Below are positions 47,960 through 56,058 of a DNA stretch of 64,000 nucleotides, in pieces. Source of the stretch: VRUE01 sp963817905. Lineage in GTDB: Bacteria; Actinomycetota; Thermoleophilia; Solirubrobacterales; 70-9. Location: assembly GCA_963817905.1 (NCBI GenBank), contig CAWFPS010000002.1, positions 1,116,001 through 1,180,000 of the forward strand, read 5' to 3'. Position numbers and translations under genes: made by a program. Under the pieces are notes generated by a model, which worked only from the letters and a program-made list of their open reading frames with translations, did not search any database and was not told where the DNA came from. Within the stretch, counting starts at the first letter, position 1; each line of letters opens with the position of its first letter.

Positions 47960-48550
47960 GTGGATCAAACGGGGTGGCGGACATGGTGGCGGAAGCGGCG
48001 CTGGTATGAGCGCAACCGGCGGCTGGGGCGGCGCTGGCGGCTCGCCCGGCACGCGGCACGCGGCGGCTTCTTCGTGCGCCGGCCGCTGGAGGGGGAGGCG
48101 CTGGAGGCGCTCGACGAGGGTCGCCTGCGGATCGGCGAAGGGACGCTGCTCGAGCCGGGCTGCTGGTTGACCCTGGCGCCGGGGGCGCGGATCGAGATCG
48201 GTGCCGGCTGCTTCCTCAACCGCAACACGATGCTGGCGGCTCTGGAGACGATCGAGATCGGCGACCACACGATGTTCGCCAACGGCTGCTTCGTCGGCGA
48301 CTCGGACCACCGCTTCGACGACCCCGATACGCCGATCACGCAGCAGGGCTTCACCTCCAAGGGCCCGGTTCGGATCGGCTCCAACTGCTGGTTCGGCGTG
48401 AACTGCGTCGTCACCAGCGGGGTGAGGATCGGCGAGCGCTGCGTGATCGGCGCCAACTCGGTGGTGACGTGCGACATCCCGGCGGGGACGATTGCAGCGG
48501 GTGCCCCGGCGAAGCCGGTCGGCAAGCTCGATGTCGGAACTGTGACGTAA
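47960..48550 (+). CDS. Left-handed beta-helix acyltransferase
   Basis: 196 aa. After an Arg-rich N-terminus (WRKRRWYERNRRLGRRWRLA), hexapeptide coils run from IEIGAGCFLNRNTMLAALET through IEIGDHTMFANGCFVGDSDH and VRIGSNCWFGVNCVVTSGVR to IGERCVIGANSVVTCDIPAG, ending GTIAAGAPAKPVG. The HRF segment with DSDHRFDDP is typical of WbbJ/LpxA-like O-acetyltransferases that modify sugars or cell-wall glycans. Substrate unknown. Confidence 0.85.
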   Translation: MDQTGWRTWWRKRRWYERNRRLGRRWRLARHAARGGFFVRRPLEGEALEALDEGRLRIGEGTLLEPGCWLTLAPGARIEIGAGCFLNRNTMLAALETIEIGDHTMFANGCFVGDSDHRFDDPDTPITQQGFTSKGPVRIGSNCWFGVNCVVTSGVRIGERCVIGANSVVTCDIPAGTIAAGAPAKPVGKLDVGTVT

Positions 48551-48578
48551 CCCGCGCAGTTCGTCACCGGGGAGTGCC

Positions 48579-48584
48579 TATAAT
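48579..48584 (+). promoter_or_regulatory. -10 box upstream of panC
   Basis: TATAAT, the consensus hexamer, 34 nt before ATG 48619, so this gene would have a leader. No convincing -35 is visible. Confidence 0.5.
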
Positions 48585-48618
48585 CGGCAGACGGCCGTGA
48601 CCCGAAGGGCATGGACCC

Positions 48619-49512
48619 ATGAACCTCCTCGAACTCGCTCCCTCACACGCAACAGGCGACGTGACGCTCCTTCGCGGTAAGGACGAGCTGCGCCGTGCAC
48701 TGGCGCCCGCTCGCCGGGAGGGCCGCACGATCGGCCTGGTGCCGACGATGGGTTACCTGCACGAGGGGCACCTCTCGCTGCTGCGTGCCGCCCGCAGCGA
48801 GTGCGAGGTGGTGGTGATGAGCCTCTTCGTCAACCCGACTCAGTTCGGCCCCGGCGAGGATCTCGACCGCTACCCGCGCGACGAGGAGCGCGACTTGCGC
48901 CTGGCGGGAGAGGCCGGAGTCGATTTCGTCTACGCACCGCCGGTTGAGGCGGTTTACCCGGACGGGTTCGCGACGGCGGTCGAAGTCAGCGGCGGACTGA
49001 CCACGGTCCTCGACGGCGACCCCGCTCGCCGCGGCCCCGAGCACTTCCGCGGCGTCACCACCGTCGTTGCCAAGCTCTTCAACTCGGTCGGGCCCGACGT
49101 CGCCTATTTCGGACAGAAGGACGCCCAGCAGGTCGCCGTGATCCGGCAGATGGCCCGCGACCTCGACTTCCCATTGAGGATCGAGGTGCTGCCGACCGTG
49201 CGCGAGCCCGACGGCCTGGCACTGAGCTCGCGCAACGCCTATCTCGACCCCGAGGCGCGAGAGCGCGCAGGCGCGCTCTCGCGGGCGCTGGCGCTCGCAG
49301 CGGACGCTGCCCCGGTGACAGGACTGGAAGCGGCTCTCGCCGCTGCCCGCGAGGAGCTGCGTGAGGCCGGGATCGAGCCCGAGTACCTGGAGGCGCGCGA
49401 CGCTGATGACCTCTCGCCCGTTACCGAGCTGGGCAACCGCCCGGTGCTGGTTGCGCTCGCCGCCAAGGTCGGCGGCGCCCGCCTGATCGACAACGTCTCG
49501 ATCCAGCCATGA
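48619..49512 (+). CDS. panC: Pantothenate synthetase
   Basis: PanC joins pantoate and beta-alanine using ATP. 297 aa. Motifs: IGLVPTMGYLHEGHLSLLRA (HIGH-like HEGH), VVVMSLFVNPTQFGPGEDLD, GVTTVVAKLFNSVGPDVAYF, GQKDAQQVAVIRQMARDL and LALSSRNAYLDPE (KMSKS-like loop). panD and panB follow on the same strand, giving the complete pantothenate branch except ketopantoate reductase. Confidence 0.96.
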   Translation: MNLLELAPSHATGDVTLLRGKDELRRALAPARREGRTIGLVPTMGYLHEGHLSLLRAARSECEVVVMSLFVNPTQFGPGEDLDRYPRDEERDLRLAGEAGVDFVYAPPVEAVYPDGFATAVEVSGGLTTVLDGDPARRGPEHFRGVTTVVAKLFNSVGPDVAYFGQKDAQQVAVIRQMARDLDFPLRIEVLPTVREPDGLALSSRNAYLDPEARERAGALSRALALAADAAPVTGLEAALAAAREELREAGIEPEYLEARDADDLSPVTELGNRPVLVALAAKVGGARLIDNVSIQP

Positions 49513-49559
49513 CCACGAACTTGAATCCGCACAACCACGAGAGCTGAAGGGGAGACCCG

Positions 49560-49976
49560 ATGCAAAGGCAGATGCTCAAGTCCAAGATCCACCGGGCGAC
49601 GGTGACCGACTGCGACGTCGATTACATCGGCAGCATCACCATCGACACCGAGCTGATGGCCAGCGCCGACCTGATCACCAACGAGCAGGTCCATGTCTGG
49701 GACATCGACAACGGCGCCCGCTTCGTCACCTACGTGATCGACGGTGAGCCCGGCTCGAAGACGATGCAGGTAAATGGCGCCGCCGCCCACCTGACCCGGC
49801 CTGGCCACAAGATCATCGTCGCCTCCTTCGGCGCCTACGACGAGAGCGACCTCGAGGCCTACTCGCCGGTCGTCGTCCACGTCGGCGACGAGAACGAGAT
49901 AGTCGCGGTCGACAGCCACCCCGAGGTGCTGCTCTCCGAGCCCGCGCACGCGTCCGGCGCGGAGATGGCCCAATGA
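49560..49976 (+). CDS. panD: Aspartate 1-decarboxylase
   Basis: PanD makes beta-alanine from aspartate and self-cleaves at a Gly-Ser bond to form a pyruvoyl group. 138 aa: MLKSKIHRATVTDCDVDYIG with cleavage in YIG-SITID (near residues 24-25), NEQVHVWDIDNGARFVTYVI, NGAAAHLTRPGHKIIVASFG. A ribosome binding site (GAAGGGGAGACC) precedes ATG 49560. Confidence 0.96.
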   Translation: MQRQMLKSKIHRATVTDCDVDYIGSITIDTELMASADLITNEQVHVWDIDNGARFVTYVIDGEPGSKTMQVNGAAAHLTRPGHKIIVASFGAYDESDLEAYSPVVVHVGDENEIVAVDSHPEVLLSEPAHASGAEMAQ

Positions 49977-50049
49977 GCGCGCCGGTCGTCACGGTTATCG
50001 CCGGTTATTCGAGTCCGGGGCGAGCGATGCGCGAAGCGGAAATTGTCCT

Positions 50050-50985
50050 ATGAGCTCCGGTGCCCGCTCCCATACCGCGCCGCCCTCGGAGGACCGCCCT
50101 CCGGTCAGCCTCCCGCGCCTGGCCGAGATGAAGGAGAAGGGCGAAGCGATCGCGATGGTCACCGCCTATGACTTCCCCTCGGCCAAGGTCGCCGAGGAGG
50201 CCGGGGTGGACATCGTCCTGGTTGGCGATTCCGCCGCAAACGTCGTGCTCGGGCACAGCGGCACCGAGGCGGTGACGCTGGAGGAGATGCTCGTCCTCGG
50301 CAAGGCCGTCCGACGTGGCCTGCGCACGCCGTTGATGGTCGGCGATATGCCGATGGGAAGCTACGAGTCAAGCAACGAGCTGGCGATCCAAAACGCCCAG
50401 CGGCTGGTCAAGGAGACCGGCTGCCAGACGGTCAAGCTGGAGGCGGGGGGTGTCTCGGTCGAGCGCGCCCGGGCGATCGTCCGCTCCGGCATCCCGGTGA
50501 TGGGCCACGTCGGCCTCACCCCGCAGACCGCGACCGCCCTCGGCGGCTACAAGGCCCAGGGCAAGACCGCCCAGAGCGCGATCCAGCTCTGCGAGGACGC
50601 CCTCGCCCTGCAGGCGGTCGGCTGCTTCGCGATCGTCTTCGAGGCCGTCCCCACCGCTGTCACCGAGGCAATCGTCGAGAAGCTCGAGATCCCCGTGATC
50701 GGCATCGGCGCCGGTCCCTCCACCGCGGGTCAGGTTCTCGTTTTCCACGACCTGCTCGGCATCACCACCGGCCGCATGGCCAAATTCGTCAAGCAATACG
50801 CCGAGATCCACAACCAGATGGTCGACGGCATGAGCCAGTACGTAGCCGAGGTCCGCAGCGCCCACTTCCCCGAACCCGACCACGTCTACGCGATCGACCC
50901 CTCAGAGCTCTCGGAGTTCCGCCACTACCTCGACCAGGAGAGTCTCACCTCAGCCAAGGCCTGGGACTGGGAGCCGCTGCCGTAG
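50050..50985 (+). CDS. panB: 3-methyl-2-oxobutanoate hydroxymethyltransferase
   Basis: PanB makes ketopantoate from ketoisovalerate and methylene-THF. 311 aa: AMVTAYDFPSAKVAEEAGVD, LVGDSAANVVLGHSGTEAVT, PLMVGDMPMGSYESSNELAI, VKLEAGGVSV, PVMGHVGLTPQTATALGGYK, CFAIVFEAVPTAVTEAIVEK and IGIGAGPSTAGQVLVFHDLL. Slightly extended at the C-terminus. It ends just before a palindrome at 50990. Confidence 0.96.
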   Translation: MSSGARSHTAPPSEDRPPVSLPRLAEMKEKGEAIAMVTAYDFPSAKVAEEAGVDIVLVGDSAANVVLGHSGTEAVTLEEMLVLGKAVRRGLRTPLMVGDMPMGSYESSNELAIQNAQRLVKETGCQTVKLEAGGVSVERARAIVRSGIPVMGHVGLTPQTATALGGYKAQGKTAQSAIQLCEDALALQAVGCFAIVFEAVPTAVTEAIVEKLEIPVIGIGAGPSTAGQVLVFHDLLGITTGRMAKFVKQYAEIHNQMVDGMSQYVAEVRSAHFPEPDHVYAIDPSELSEFRHYLDQESLTSAKAWDWEPLP

Positions 50986-50989
50986 CGAC

Positions 50990-51107
50990 CTTAGGGCCAA
51001 TCTCAGCAGGTCTTCACTTAACTTTTTTGGTAGAGCGGCCTGAGCCTCTCGAGAGCCGGTCGGCAAAAAAGTACAAGACGTTTCGACCTGCTGAGATTGG
51101 CCCTAAG
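50990..51107. repeat. 118-nt palindromic element between panB and fmdB
   Basis: Perfect 23-bp arms (50990-51012, 51085-51107) around a 72-nt loop that holds a second hairpin, ACTTTTTTG/CAAAAAAGT. The right arm ends in the TAAGAT box of fmdB. The layout of two nested stems with T and A runs also suits a terminator. Confidence 0.75.
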
Positions 51108-51109
51108 AT
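51104..51109 (+). promoter_or_regulatory. -10 box of fmdB
   Basis: TAAGAT, 8 nt before GTG 51118, overlapping the palindrome right arm. Confidence 0.35.
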
Positions 51110-51117
51110 GGCGCCAC

Positions 51118-51375
51118 GTGCCCGTCTATGAGTTCGAGTGCGAGGAGTGCGGGGGTCGCTTCGAGGAGCTGACCGCCGCCGAGACGCGCAGCCTGCCCTG
51201 TCCGCAGTGCGGCTCGGCGCGGACCAGGCGGCTGCTTTCGCCGGTCTCTCCGGCCGGGCGCCAGCCGCGCGGGGCCAGGGTGCGCTCCGATGAATCGCGG
51301 CGGGGGGAGCGGGAAGCGGCGCGCGGCGAGCGGCTCGCCGAGAGCAAGCGCAAGCGGGCAGCGGGAGAGCTCTGA
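51118..51375 (+). CDS. FmdB-family zinc ribbon protein
   Basis: 85 aa. VPVYEFECEECGGRFEELTA and LPCPQCGSARTRRLLSPVSP form the CxxC-CxxC zinc ribbon of the FmdB regulator-like family; the rest is an Arg/Glu-rich helix (RRGEREAARGERLAESKRKR). Function of the family is unclear. The stop shares one base with the udg ATG. Confidence 0.85.
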   Translation: MPVYEFECEECGGRFEELTAAETRSLPCPQCGSARTRRLLSPVSPAGRQPRGARVRSDESRRGEREAARGERLAESKRKRAAGEL

Positions 51376-52040
51376 TGGCAACCGCGGCGCAGCGGCGCAA
51401 GGAGTTGGTCGGGCTCTTCAACGAGGTCAAGGCCTGCACGAAGTGCCCCCTGCACGAGACCCGGACCAAGGCCGTCTTCGGGGCCGGGGACGCCGACGCC
51501 GGCCTGATGTTCGTCGGCGAGGCTCCCGGGGCCGAAGAGGACCGCCAGGGGCTGCCCTTCGTCGGCCGCGCCGGGCAGTTGCTCAACCAGATGCTGGAAG
51601 AGATCGGGCTCGCGCGCGAGGAGGTCTTCATCGCCAACGTGCTGAAGAGCCGCCCGCCCGACAACCGCGACCCCCAACTGCTCGAGATCGACGCTTGCAA
51701 GCCATACCTCTTCGAGCAGATCCGCCTGATCGAGCCGACCGTGATCTGCACCCTGGGCAACTTCGCGACCAAGCTGCTCAGCGGCAACCCGGCCGGAATC
51801 ACCCGCGTCCACGGCACGCCGCAGGTGCACGAGCTGGGCAGCCGCACGGTTTTCCTGCTGCCGCTCTTCCACCCCGCGGCCGCCCTTCGCACCCCGGCCG
51901 TGAAGGAGTCCCTGCGCTCCGACCTGGCGACCCTGCCGGGCCTGCTGGCGATGGGTCCGCCGGTGCCGGCCGAAGAGCCGGTCGAGGAGGTCGCGGCGGC
52001 GCCAGCGCCCGCCGACGATCAGCTCGACATCTTCGGATGA
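51375..52040 (+). CDS. udg: Type 4 uracil-DNA glycosylase
   Basis: 221 aa. It removes uracil from DNA and carries a 4Fe-4S cluster (Cys in CTKCPLHETRT and later DACKPYLF and VICTLGNFAT). Motif A is MFVGEAPGAEEDRQGLPFVG; motif B VLLPLFHPAAAL (here FLLPLFHPAAALR). KSRPPDNRDPQ is the linker typical of thermostable UDG family 4. The C-terminus has an acidic Pro/Ala tail. tsaE overlaps its stop. Confidence 0.93.
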   Translation: MATAAQRRKELVGLFNEVKACTKCPLHETRTKAVFGAGDADAGLMFVGEAPGAEEDRQGLPFVGRAGQLLNQMLEEIGLAREEVFIANVLKSRPPDNRDPQLLEIDACKPYLFEQIRLIEPTVICTLGNFATKLLSGNPAGITRVHGTPQVHELGSRTVFLLPLFHPAAALRTPAVKESLRSDLATLPGLLAMGPPVPAEEPVEEVAAAPAPADDQLDIFG

Positions 52041-52468
52041 GCGTGGAGTCGGGCTCCGCCGCCGAGACCGAAGCGATCGGCGCCGAGCTGGCCGAGCGGC
52101 TCGGGCCCGGCGATGTAGTCGTCCTCAGTGGCGAGGTCGGGGCGGGCAAGACGACCCTGATCCGAGGCGCCTGCCGCGCGCTCGGCGTCGAGGGCCCTGT
52201 CACCTCTCCGACCTTCACGATCGGCCAGCGCTACGAGGGCGGCCGGCTCCCCGTCGCCCACCTCGACCTCTACCGCCTGCACGACCTCGAGGGAGAGGAC
52301 CCGGCCCTCATAGACGACTACCTGGATGCGGGCGGCGTAGCCTTCGTCGAGTGGCCCGCCGTGGCGGAGCCGCGCCTCGGCGAGCGGCGGACCGTCGCCG
52401 TGCGCCTCGCCCATCTCGGCGGCGATCGCAGGGAGATTGAGCTGCCCGCCGCATCCACCTCCAGATAG
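52037..52468 (+). CDS. tsaE: tRNA t6A biosynthesis ATPase TsaE
   Basis: 143 aa. Walker A VVLSGEVGAGKTTLIRGACR, switch-like GPVTSPTFTIGQRYEGG, HLDLYRLHD and FVEWPAVAEPRLGERRTVAV (EWP Walker B-like). TsaE drives cycles of the TsaB-TsaD complex for N6-threonylcarbamoyladenosine at A37 of tRNAs. tsaB and tsaD follow in the same cluster. Confidence 0.95.
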   Translation: MSVESGSAAETEAIGAELAERLGPGDVVVLSGEVGAGKTTLIRGACRALGVEGPVTSPTFTIGQRYEGGRLPVAHLDLYRLHDLEGEDPALIDDYLDAGGVAFVEWPAVAEPRLGERRTVAVRLAHLGGDRREIELPAASTSR

Positions 52469-52538
52469 CCGTGTTCCGGGAGGGAAAGGTGCATGTAGCA
52501 TCGAACGAATATCGAAACGCCGACTGGAGGGACGCGGG

Positions 52539-52913
52539 ATGAAGGGATTGAAGACGCTGGGCGCCGCGACGCTCGCGATCGCGCTGCTGGCGAGCGCGGC
52601 ACCGGCGACCGCGGGAGCCGCCGCCTTCAGGCACTACGTTGCCTGTGGTGTCTCCCAGAACGCCAAACCGAAGCACAAGTGCCCGAAGAAAACCAAAAAG
52701 GGCGCCTTCTTCAAGAGTGTCAGGGCGGACGTCAACTACAGCGTCTGCGTCAAGTTTCCGACCGGGAAAAACATCTGTGCGAAAGCGCAGCCGGCCACTC
52801 AGGGCACGCTTTACGTCAACAAGATCACCTCCAACATCCCCGGCAAGCACCGGGTGACCTGGTTCGTCGAAGGCAAGCGCGTCGGCGCCTTCGTCTTCAA
52901 GGTCACCGGCTGA
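52539..52913 (+). CDS. Small secreted Cys-containing protein
   Basis: 124 aa from ATG 52539, preceded by GGAGGGA. Signal peptide TLGAATLAIALLASAAPATA, then CGVSQNAKPKHKCPKKTKKG, a central strand VRADVNYSVCVKFPTGKNIC and GKHRVTWFVEGKRVGAFVFK. Four Cys could pair. The strand order looks like a small Ig-like or beta-sandwich fold. It sits between tsaE and tsaB but its role is unrelated in appearance. No family recognised. Confidence 0.65.
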   Translation: MKGLKTLGAATLAIALLASAAPATAGAAAFRHYVACGVSQNAKPKHKCPKKTKKGAFFKSVRADVNYSVCVKFPTGKNICAKAQPATQGTLYVNKITSNIPGKHRVTWFVEGKRVGAFVFKVTG

Positions 52914-52932
52914 GCGGGGCGGAGACCGCGCG

Positions 52933-53622
52933 GTGGTCGTCGGCTTCGACACGGCGACCGCCGGCACCGCCGTCTGCGCGACCGACGAAGGCGAGGTCCT
53001 CTACGAGGAGTGGCTGGGCCTGGCGCCGGACGGCAGCCCGCGGCACTCGACCGCCCTGCTCGGCGAGATCGAGCGGGCCGCCGCCGCGACCGGCGGTTGG
53101 GAGGCCGTGGGGCGGGTCGCGGTCGGGCTGGGGCCGGGATCCTTCGTTGGCATCCGCATCGGGATCGCCACGGCCCACGGCCTCGCCGCCAGCACCGGCC
53201 TGCCGGTGAGCGGCATCTGCACCCTCGACGCACTCGGGCGGGCGATGAGGGGCCGCTCGGGGCTGGCCGTGCTGGATGCGCGTCGCGGCGAGGTCTTCGC
53301 GGCGCTCTACTCGTCCGCGGGCGAGCGGCTCTGGGAGCCGCTGGTCCTCGCCCCGGAGGCGCTCGCCGCGCGCCTCGCCGGGCTCCCGGTCCCGCCGCTG
53401 GCGGCCGGTTCGGGCGCGGTACGATTTCGCGATGAGCTGCAAGGTCGGGGCGCCGAGGTCCCCGACGACGAAGACCCGATCCACCGGATCGCCGCCCGGC
53501 ACGTCTGTGCCCTGGCGGAGGAGACGGCGGACGGGGGCGACGGGCGCCTTGAACCGATCTACCTGAGACCTCCCGATGCGCAGCGATGGCGTGAGCGAGA
53601 CGATTCCAAGAGAGCAGGCTGA
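52933..53622 (+). CDS. tsaB: tRNA t6A biosynthesis protein TsaB
   Basis: 229 aa, ASKHA fold. VVVGFDTATAGTAVCATDEG, RHSTALLGEIERAAAATGGW, VGLGPGSFVGIRIGIATAHG and LPVSGICTLDALGRAM are the classic TsaB N-terminus; LAVLDARRGEVFAALYSSAG follows. TsaB is the non-catalytic partner of TsaD. It overlaps rimI by 47 nt if that starts at ATG 53576. Confidence 0.93.
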   Translation: MVVGFDTATAGTAVCATDEGEVLYEEWLGLAPDGSPRHSTALLGEIERAAAATGGWEAVGRVAVGLGPGSFVGIRIGIATAHGLAASTGLPVSGICTLDALGRAMRGRSGLAVLDARRGEVFAALYSSAGERLWEPLVLAPEALAARLAGLPVPPLAAGSGAVRFRDELQGRGAEVPDDEDPIHRIAARHVCALAEETADGGDGRLEPIYLRPPDAQRWRERDDSKRAG

Positions 53623-54060
53623 GGCGGCGGGCACGAGCCCGATCAGGCGCCTGGCCTACAGCGACCTGCCCGCGGTGATCTCGATCGAGCGCCGCTCCTT
53701 CCCGGCCCCGTGGTCACTGGCGATGTTTGTACTCGAGCTCTCCAAGCCGTCGGGGATCTGCCTGGCCGCGACCGAGGGCGATGAGTTGCACGGCTACCTG
53801 GTCTGCTCGCGCTACGACCAGGTCTGGCACCTGATGAACGTCGCCGTCGCGCCCGATCGCCGCCGCAACGGCGTCGCCCGCCGACTGATCTCGAAACTGG
53901 TCGAGGAGGGTGGGGCCGGCTCCCGTTCACGCTCGAGGTGCGGGTCTCCAACCGGGCCGCGATCGCGATGTATGAGCGGCTCGGTTTCCGCTCTGCCGGG
54001 GTGCGTCCCCGCTACTACCAGGACAACGGCGAGGACGCGCTGATCATGTGGCTCGACTGA
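53576..54060 (+). pseudogene. rimI: Ribosomal protein S18 alanine N-acetyltransferase, single-base frameshift
   Basis: RimI acetylates the N-terminal Ala of S18. The first part has IRRLAYSDLPAVISIERRSF, APWSLAMFVLELSKPSGICL and VWHLMNVAVAPDRRRNGVAR with the acetyl-CoA loop DRRRNGVARRL. At 53922-53924 CCC should be CCCC; adding a C continues with SPFTLEVRVSNRAAIAMYER, LGFRSAGVRPRYYQDNGEDA and LIMWLD before the stop at 54060. The two halves fit without loss, so a sequence error is the simplest explanation. tsaB-rimI-tsaD is a conserved order. Confidence 0.87.
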
Positions 54061-54082
54061 GTCGCATCCGAGGCTGAGCCCG

Positions 54083-55144
54083 ATGCCGCTTCTCGCGATA
54101 GAGACGTCCTGCGACGACACCTGCGCCGCCGTGCTCGACGGCCCGCGCATCCTCAGCAACGTGATCTCCTCGCAGGCGGCCGCCCACGCCGAGTTCGGCG
54201 GGGTCGTGCCGGAGATCGCCTCGCGCCAGCACCTGGACCTGGCCGCACCGGTCGTCGCTGCGGCATTGTCGGAGGCCGGGACCTCGCTCGATCGGATCGA
54301 GGCGGTCGCGGTCACTGCCGGGCCTGGCCTGATCGGCGCCCTCCTGGTCGGTGTCAGCACGGCGAAGGCGATCGCCGCGCCCCGGCGGCTGCCGCTGGTC
54401 CCGGTCGATCACCTTCAGGGCCACGTCGCCGCCAACTTCCTCGAGCCCGAGCCGCTGGAGCCGCCCTTCCTCTGCCTGCTCGCCAGCGGCGGGCACACGC
54501 TGCTGGCGGGAGTCCGCGAGCACAGCGGCTACGAGCTGCTTGGGCAGACCCTCGACGACGCCGCCGGCGAGGCCTTCGACAAGGTGGCCCGGCTGCTCGG
54601 CCTCGGCTATCCCGGCGGCCCGGCGTTGCAGAAGCTGGCCGAGGAGGGCGATCGCGAGGCGTTCGAGATGCCGGTCGCGATGAGCCGCGACCCCGGCCTC
54701 GACTTCAGCTTCAGCGGCCTGAAGACGGCACTGGTCTACCTCAGCCACGAGCTCGGTCCCGAGCAGGTCCGCGAGCGGCGCGCCGACCTCGCGGCCAGCT
54801 TCCAGGCCGCCGCCGTGGGCCAGCTCGTCGCCAAGCTGGAGCGGGCGCTGAAGCAAGGGGAGTGGGACGCGGTCGCACTCGGCGGCGGCGTAGCCGCCAA
54901 CGGCCCCCTGCGCGAGGCGGTGAGCGAGCTCTGCGAGCGCCGCGGCATCCGGCTCAAGCTGGTCCCCCTCCAACTCTGCACAGACAACGCCGCGATGATC
55001 GGCTCCGCCGCCCGCCACGCTACCCAGATCCCCTACCCGAACTACCTAACCTACGACGCCTTCCCAACCCGCCAACAGCCCGCCGACGGGCCGATACGTC
55101 AAGGCAGCCTTGACGTATCGGCCCGTCGGCCCCGTCGGGGATGA
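54083..55144 (+). CDS. tsaD: tRNA t6A threonylcarbamoyltransferase TsaD with palindrome-encoded C-terminus
   Basis: Catalytic subunit of the t6A complex. 353 aa. LLAIETSCDDTCAAVLDGPR, EIASRQHLDLAAPVV and VPVDHLQGHVAANFLEP (the metal-binding HxxxH), FLCLLASGGHTLLAG, DDAAGEAFDKVARLLGLGYP and VALGGGVAANGPLREAV. The usual end is near YDAFPTR; after it 18-19 extra residues (ADGPIRQGSLDVSARRPRRG) are translated from a perfect 49-bp palindrome at 55082-55130. Confidence 0.95.
   Translation: MPLLAIETSCDDTCAAVLDGPRILSNVISSQAAAHAEFGGVVPEIASRQHLDLAAPVVAAALSEAGTSLDRIEAVAVTAGPGLIGALLVGVSTAKAIAAPRRLPLVPVDHLQGHVAANFLEPEPLEPPFLCLLASGGHTLLAGVREHSGYELLGQTLDDAAGEAFDKVARLLGLGYPGGPALQKLAEEGDREAFEMPVAMSRDPGLDFSFSGLKTALVYLSHELGPEQVRERRADLAASFQAAAVGQLVAKLERALKQGEWDAVALGGGVAANGPLREAVSELCERRGIRLKLVPLQLCTDNAAMIGSAARHATQIPYPNYLTYDAFPTRQQPADGPIRQGSLDVSARRPRRG
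55082..55130. repeat. 49-bp perfect palindrome in the tsaD 3' end (family C)
   Basis: 24-bp arms around a single A. It is nearly identical to 63428-63476 in valS; the innermost pair is C-G here and T-A there, so pairing is kept. Confidence 0.95.
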
Positions 55145-55389
55145 CTGTCGTTACCGTTTATTCGCGGGTGGGGTGCCATTTGTGCGAGGAGGCGCTCGCG
55201 TCGCTTGTTGGGTTGCATGGGGAGGGGTATCGGTTCTCGTTGCACGAGGTGGACATCGAGAGTGACGACCTGCTGTTGCGGCGGATGCTGGAGAAGATCC
55301 CGGTGGTCGAGATCGATGGCGTGGTCGCCTCCGAACTGTTGTTCGACGAGGCAGCGGTGCGGGCGAGGCTCGATACTGTGGGGGCGTGA
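55141..55389 (+). CDS. Glutaredoxin-like (DUF836) thiol protein
   Basis: 82 aa thioredoxin-fold protein: VVTVYSRVGCHLCEEALASL with a CxxC pair, SLHEVDIESDDLLLRRMLEK and IPVVEIDGVVASELLFDEAA (cis-Pro). It resembles the small DUF836 glutaredoxins found beside rex in actinobacteria. Its start overlaps the tsaD stop and its end overlaps the rex start. Confidence 0.88.
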   Translation: MTVVTVYSRVGCHLCEEALASLVGLHGEGYRFSLHEVDIESDDLLLRRMLEKIPVVEIDGVVASELLFDEAAVRARLDTVGA

Positions 55390-56054
55390 CTCCCCTGATC
55401 GAAGAGCAGGAGCCGGCCAGCGGCCTGATCGTCGACGGCGAGCGCCTCTCCCTGGGCGTGGCGGCGCGGCTCTCGCGCTACCTCCAGGTTCTCACCCAGG
55501 CGCGAAAGATGGGCCGGGAAACCATCTCCTCGCAGGAACTTTCCGAGTACACGCACATAAACCCGACCCAGATCCGTCGCGACCTCTCTGGCTTCGGCAA
55601 GTTCGGCAAGCGCGGCGTCGGCTACAACGTCGAGTCGCTGGTGGGCGAGATCCGCAAGATCCTGCGCACCTCCGGACAGCACAACATCGCCCTCTTCGGC
55701 GCCGGCAACCTCGGCCAGGCGATTGCCAGCTCCGACATCTTCGCCGACCACGGCTTCCAGATCGTCGCCATGTTCGACGTCGACAGCGAGGTCGTCGGCA
55801 GCGAGGTCGGCAACATGCGTGTGCGCGACTTCTCCGAGCTGGCGGCGGTTGTCGCCGATCAGGAGATCGTCGTCGGCGTCCTCGCTGTTCCCGCCGCTGC
55901 CGCCCAGGCCGTCGCCGACCGCCTGGTCGAGGCCGGGGTGAAGATAATCTTCAACTACTCCGAGCAGCTGCTCCAGGTGCCGCCGGAGGTGACGGTGCAC
56001 GCCTCGAGCCCTGCCGTCGACCTGCTCTACGCGCTCTACTTCTACCTGACCTAG
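55386..56054 (+). CDS. rex: Redox-sensing transcriptional repressor Rex
   Basis: 222 aa. Winged helix: RLSRYLQVLTQARKMGRETI, SSQELSEYTHINPTQIRRDL, SGFGKFGKRGVGYNVESLVG. Rossmann domain: NIALFGAGNLGQAIASSDIF, FDVDSEVVGSEVGNMRVRDF, and VKIIFNYSEQLLQVP with swapped C-terminal helix. Rex senses the NADH/NAD+ ratio and represses respiratory and fermentation genes. I found no clear TTGTGA-n4-TCACAA site in the window. Confidence 0.95.
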   Translation: MTPLIEEQEPASGLIVDGERLSLGVAARLSRYLQVLTQARKMGRETISSQELSEYTHINPTQIRRDLSGFGKFGKRGVGYNVESLVGEIRKILRTSGQHNIALFGAGNLGQAIASSDIFADHGFQIVAMFDVDSEVVGSEVGNMRVRDFSELAAVVADQEIVVGVLAVPAAAAQAVADRLVEAGVKIIFNYSEQLLQVPPEVTVHASSPAVDLLYALYFYLT

Positions 56055-56058
56055 GCCC

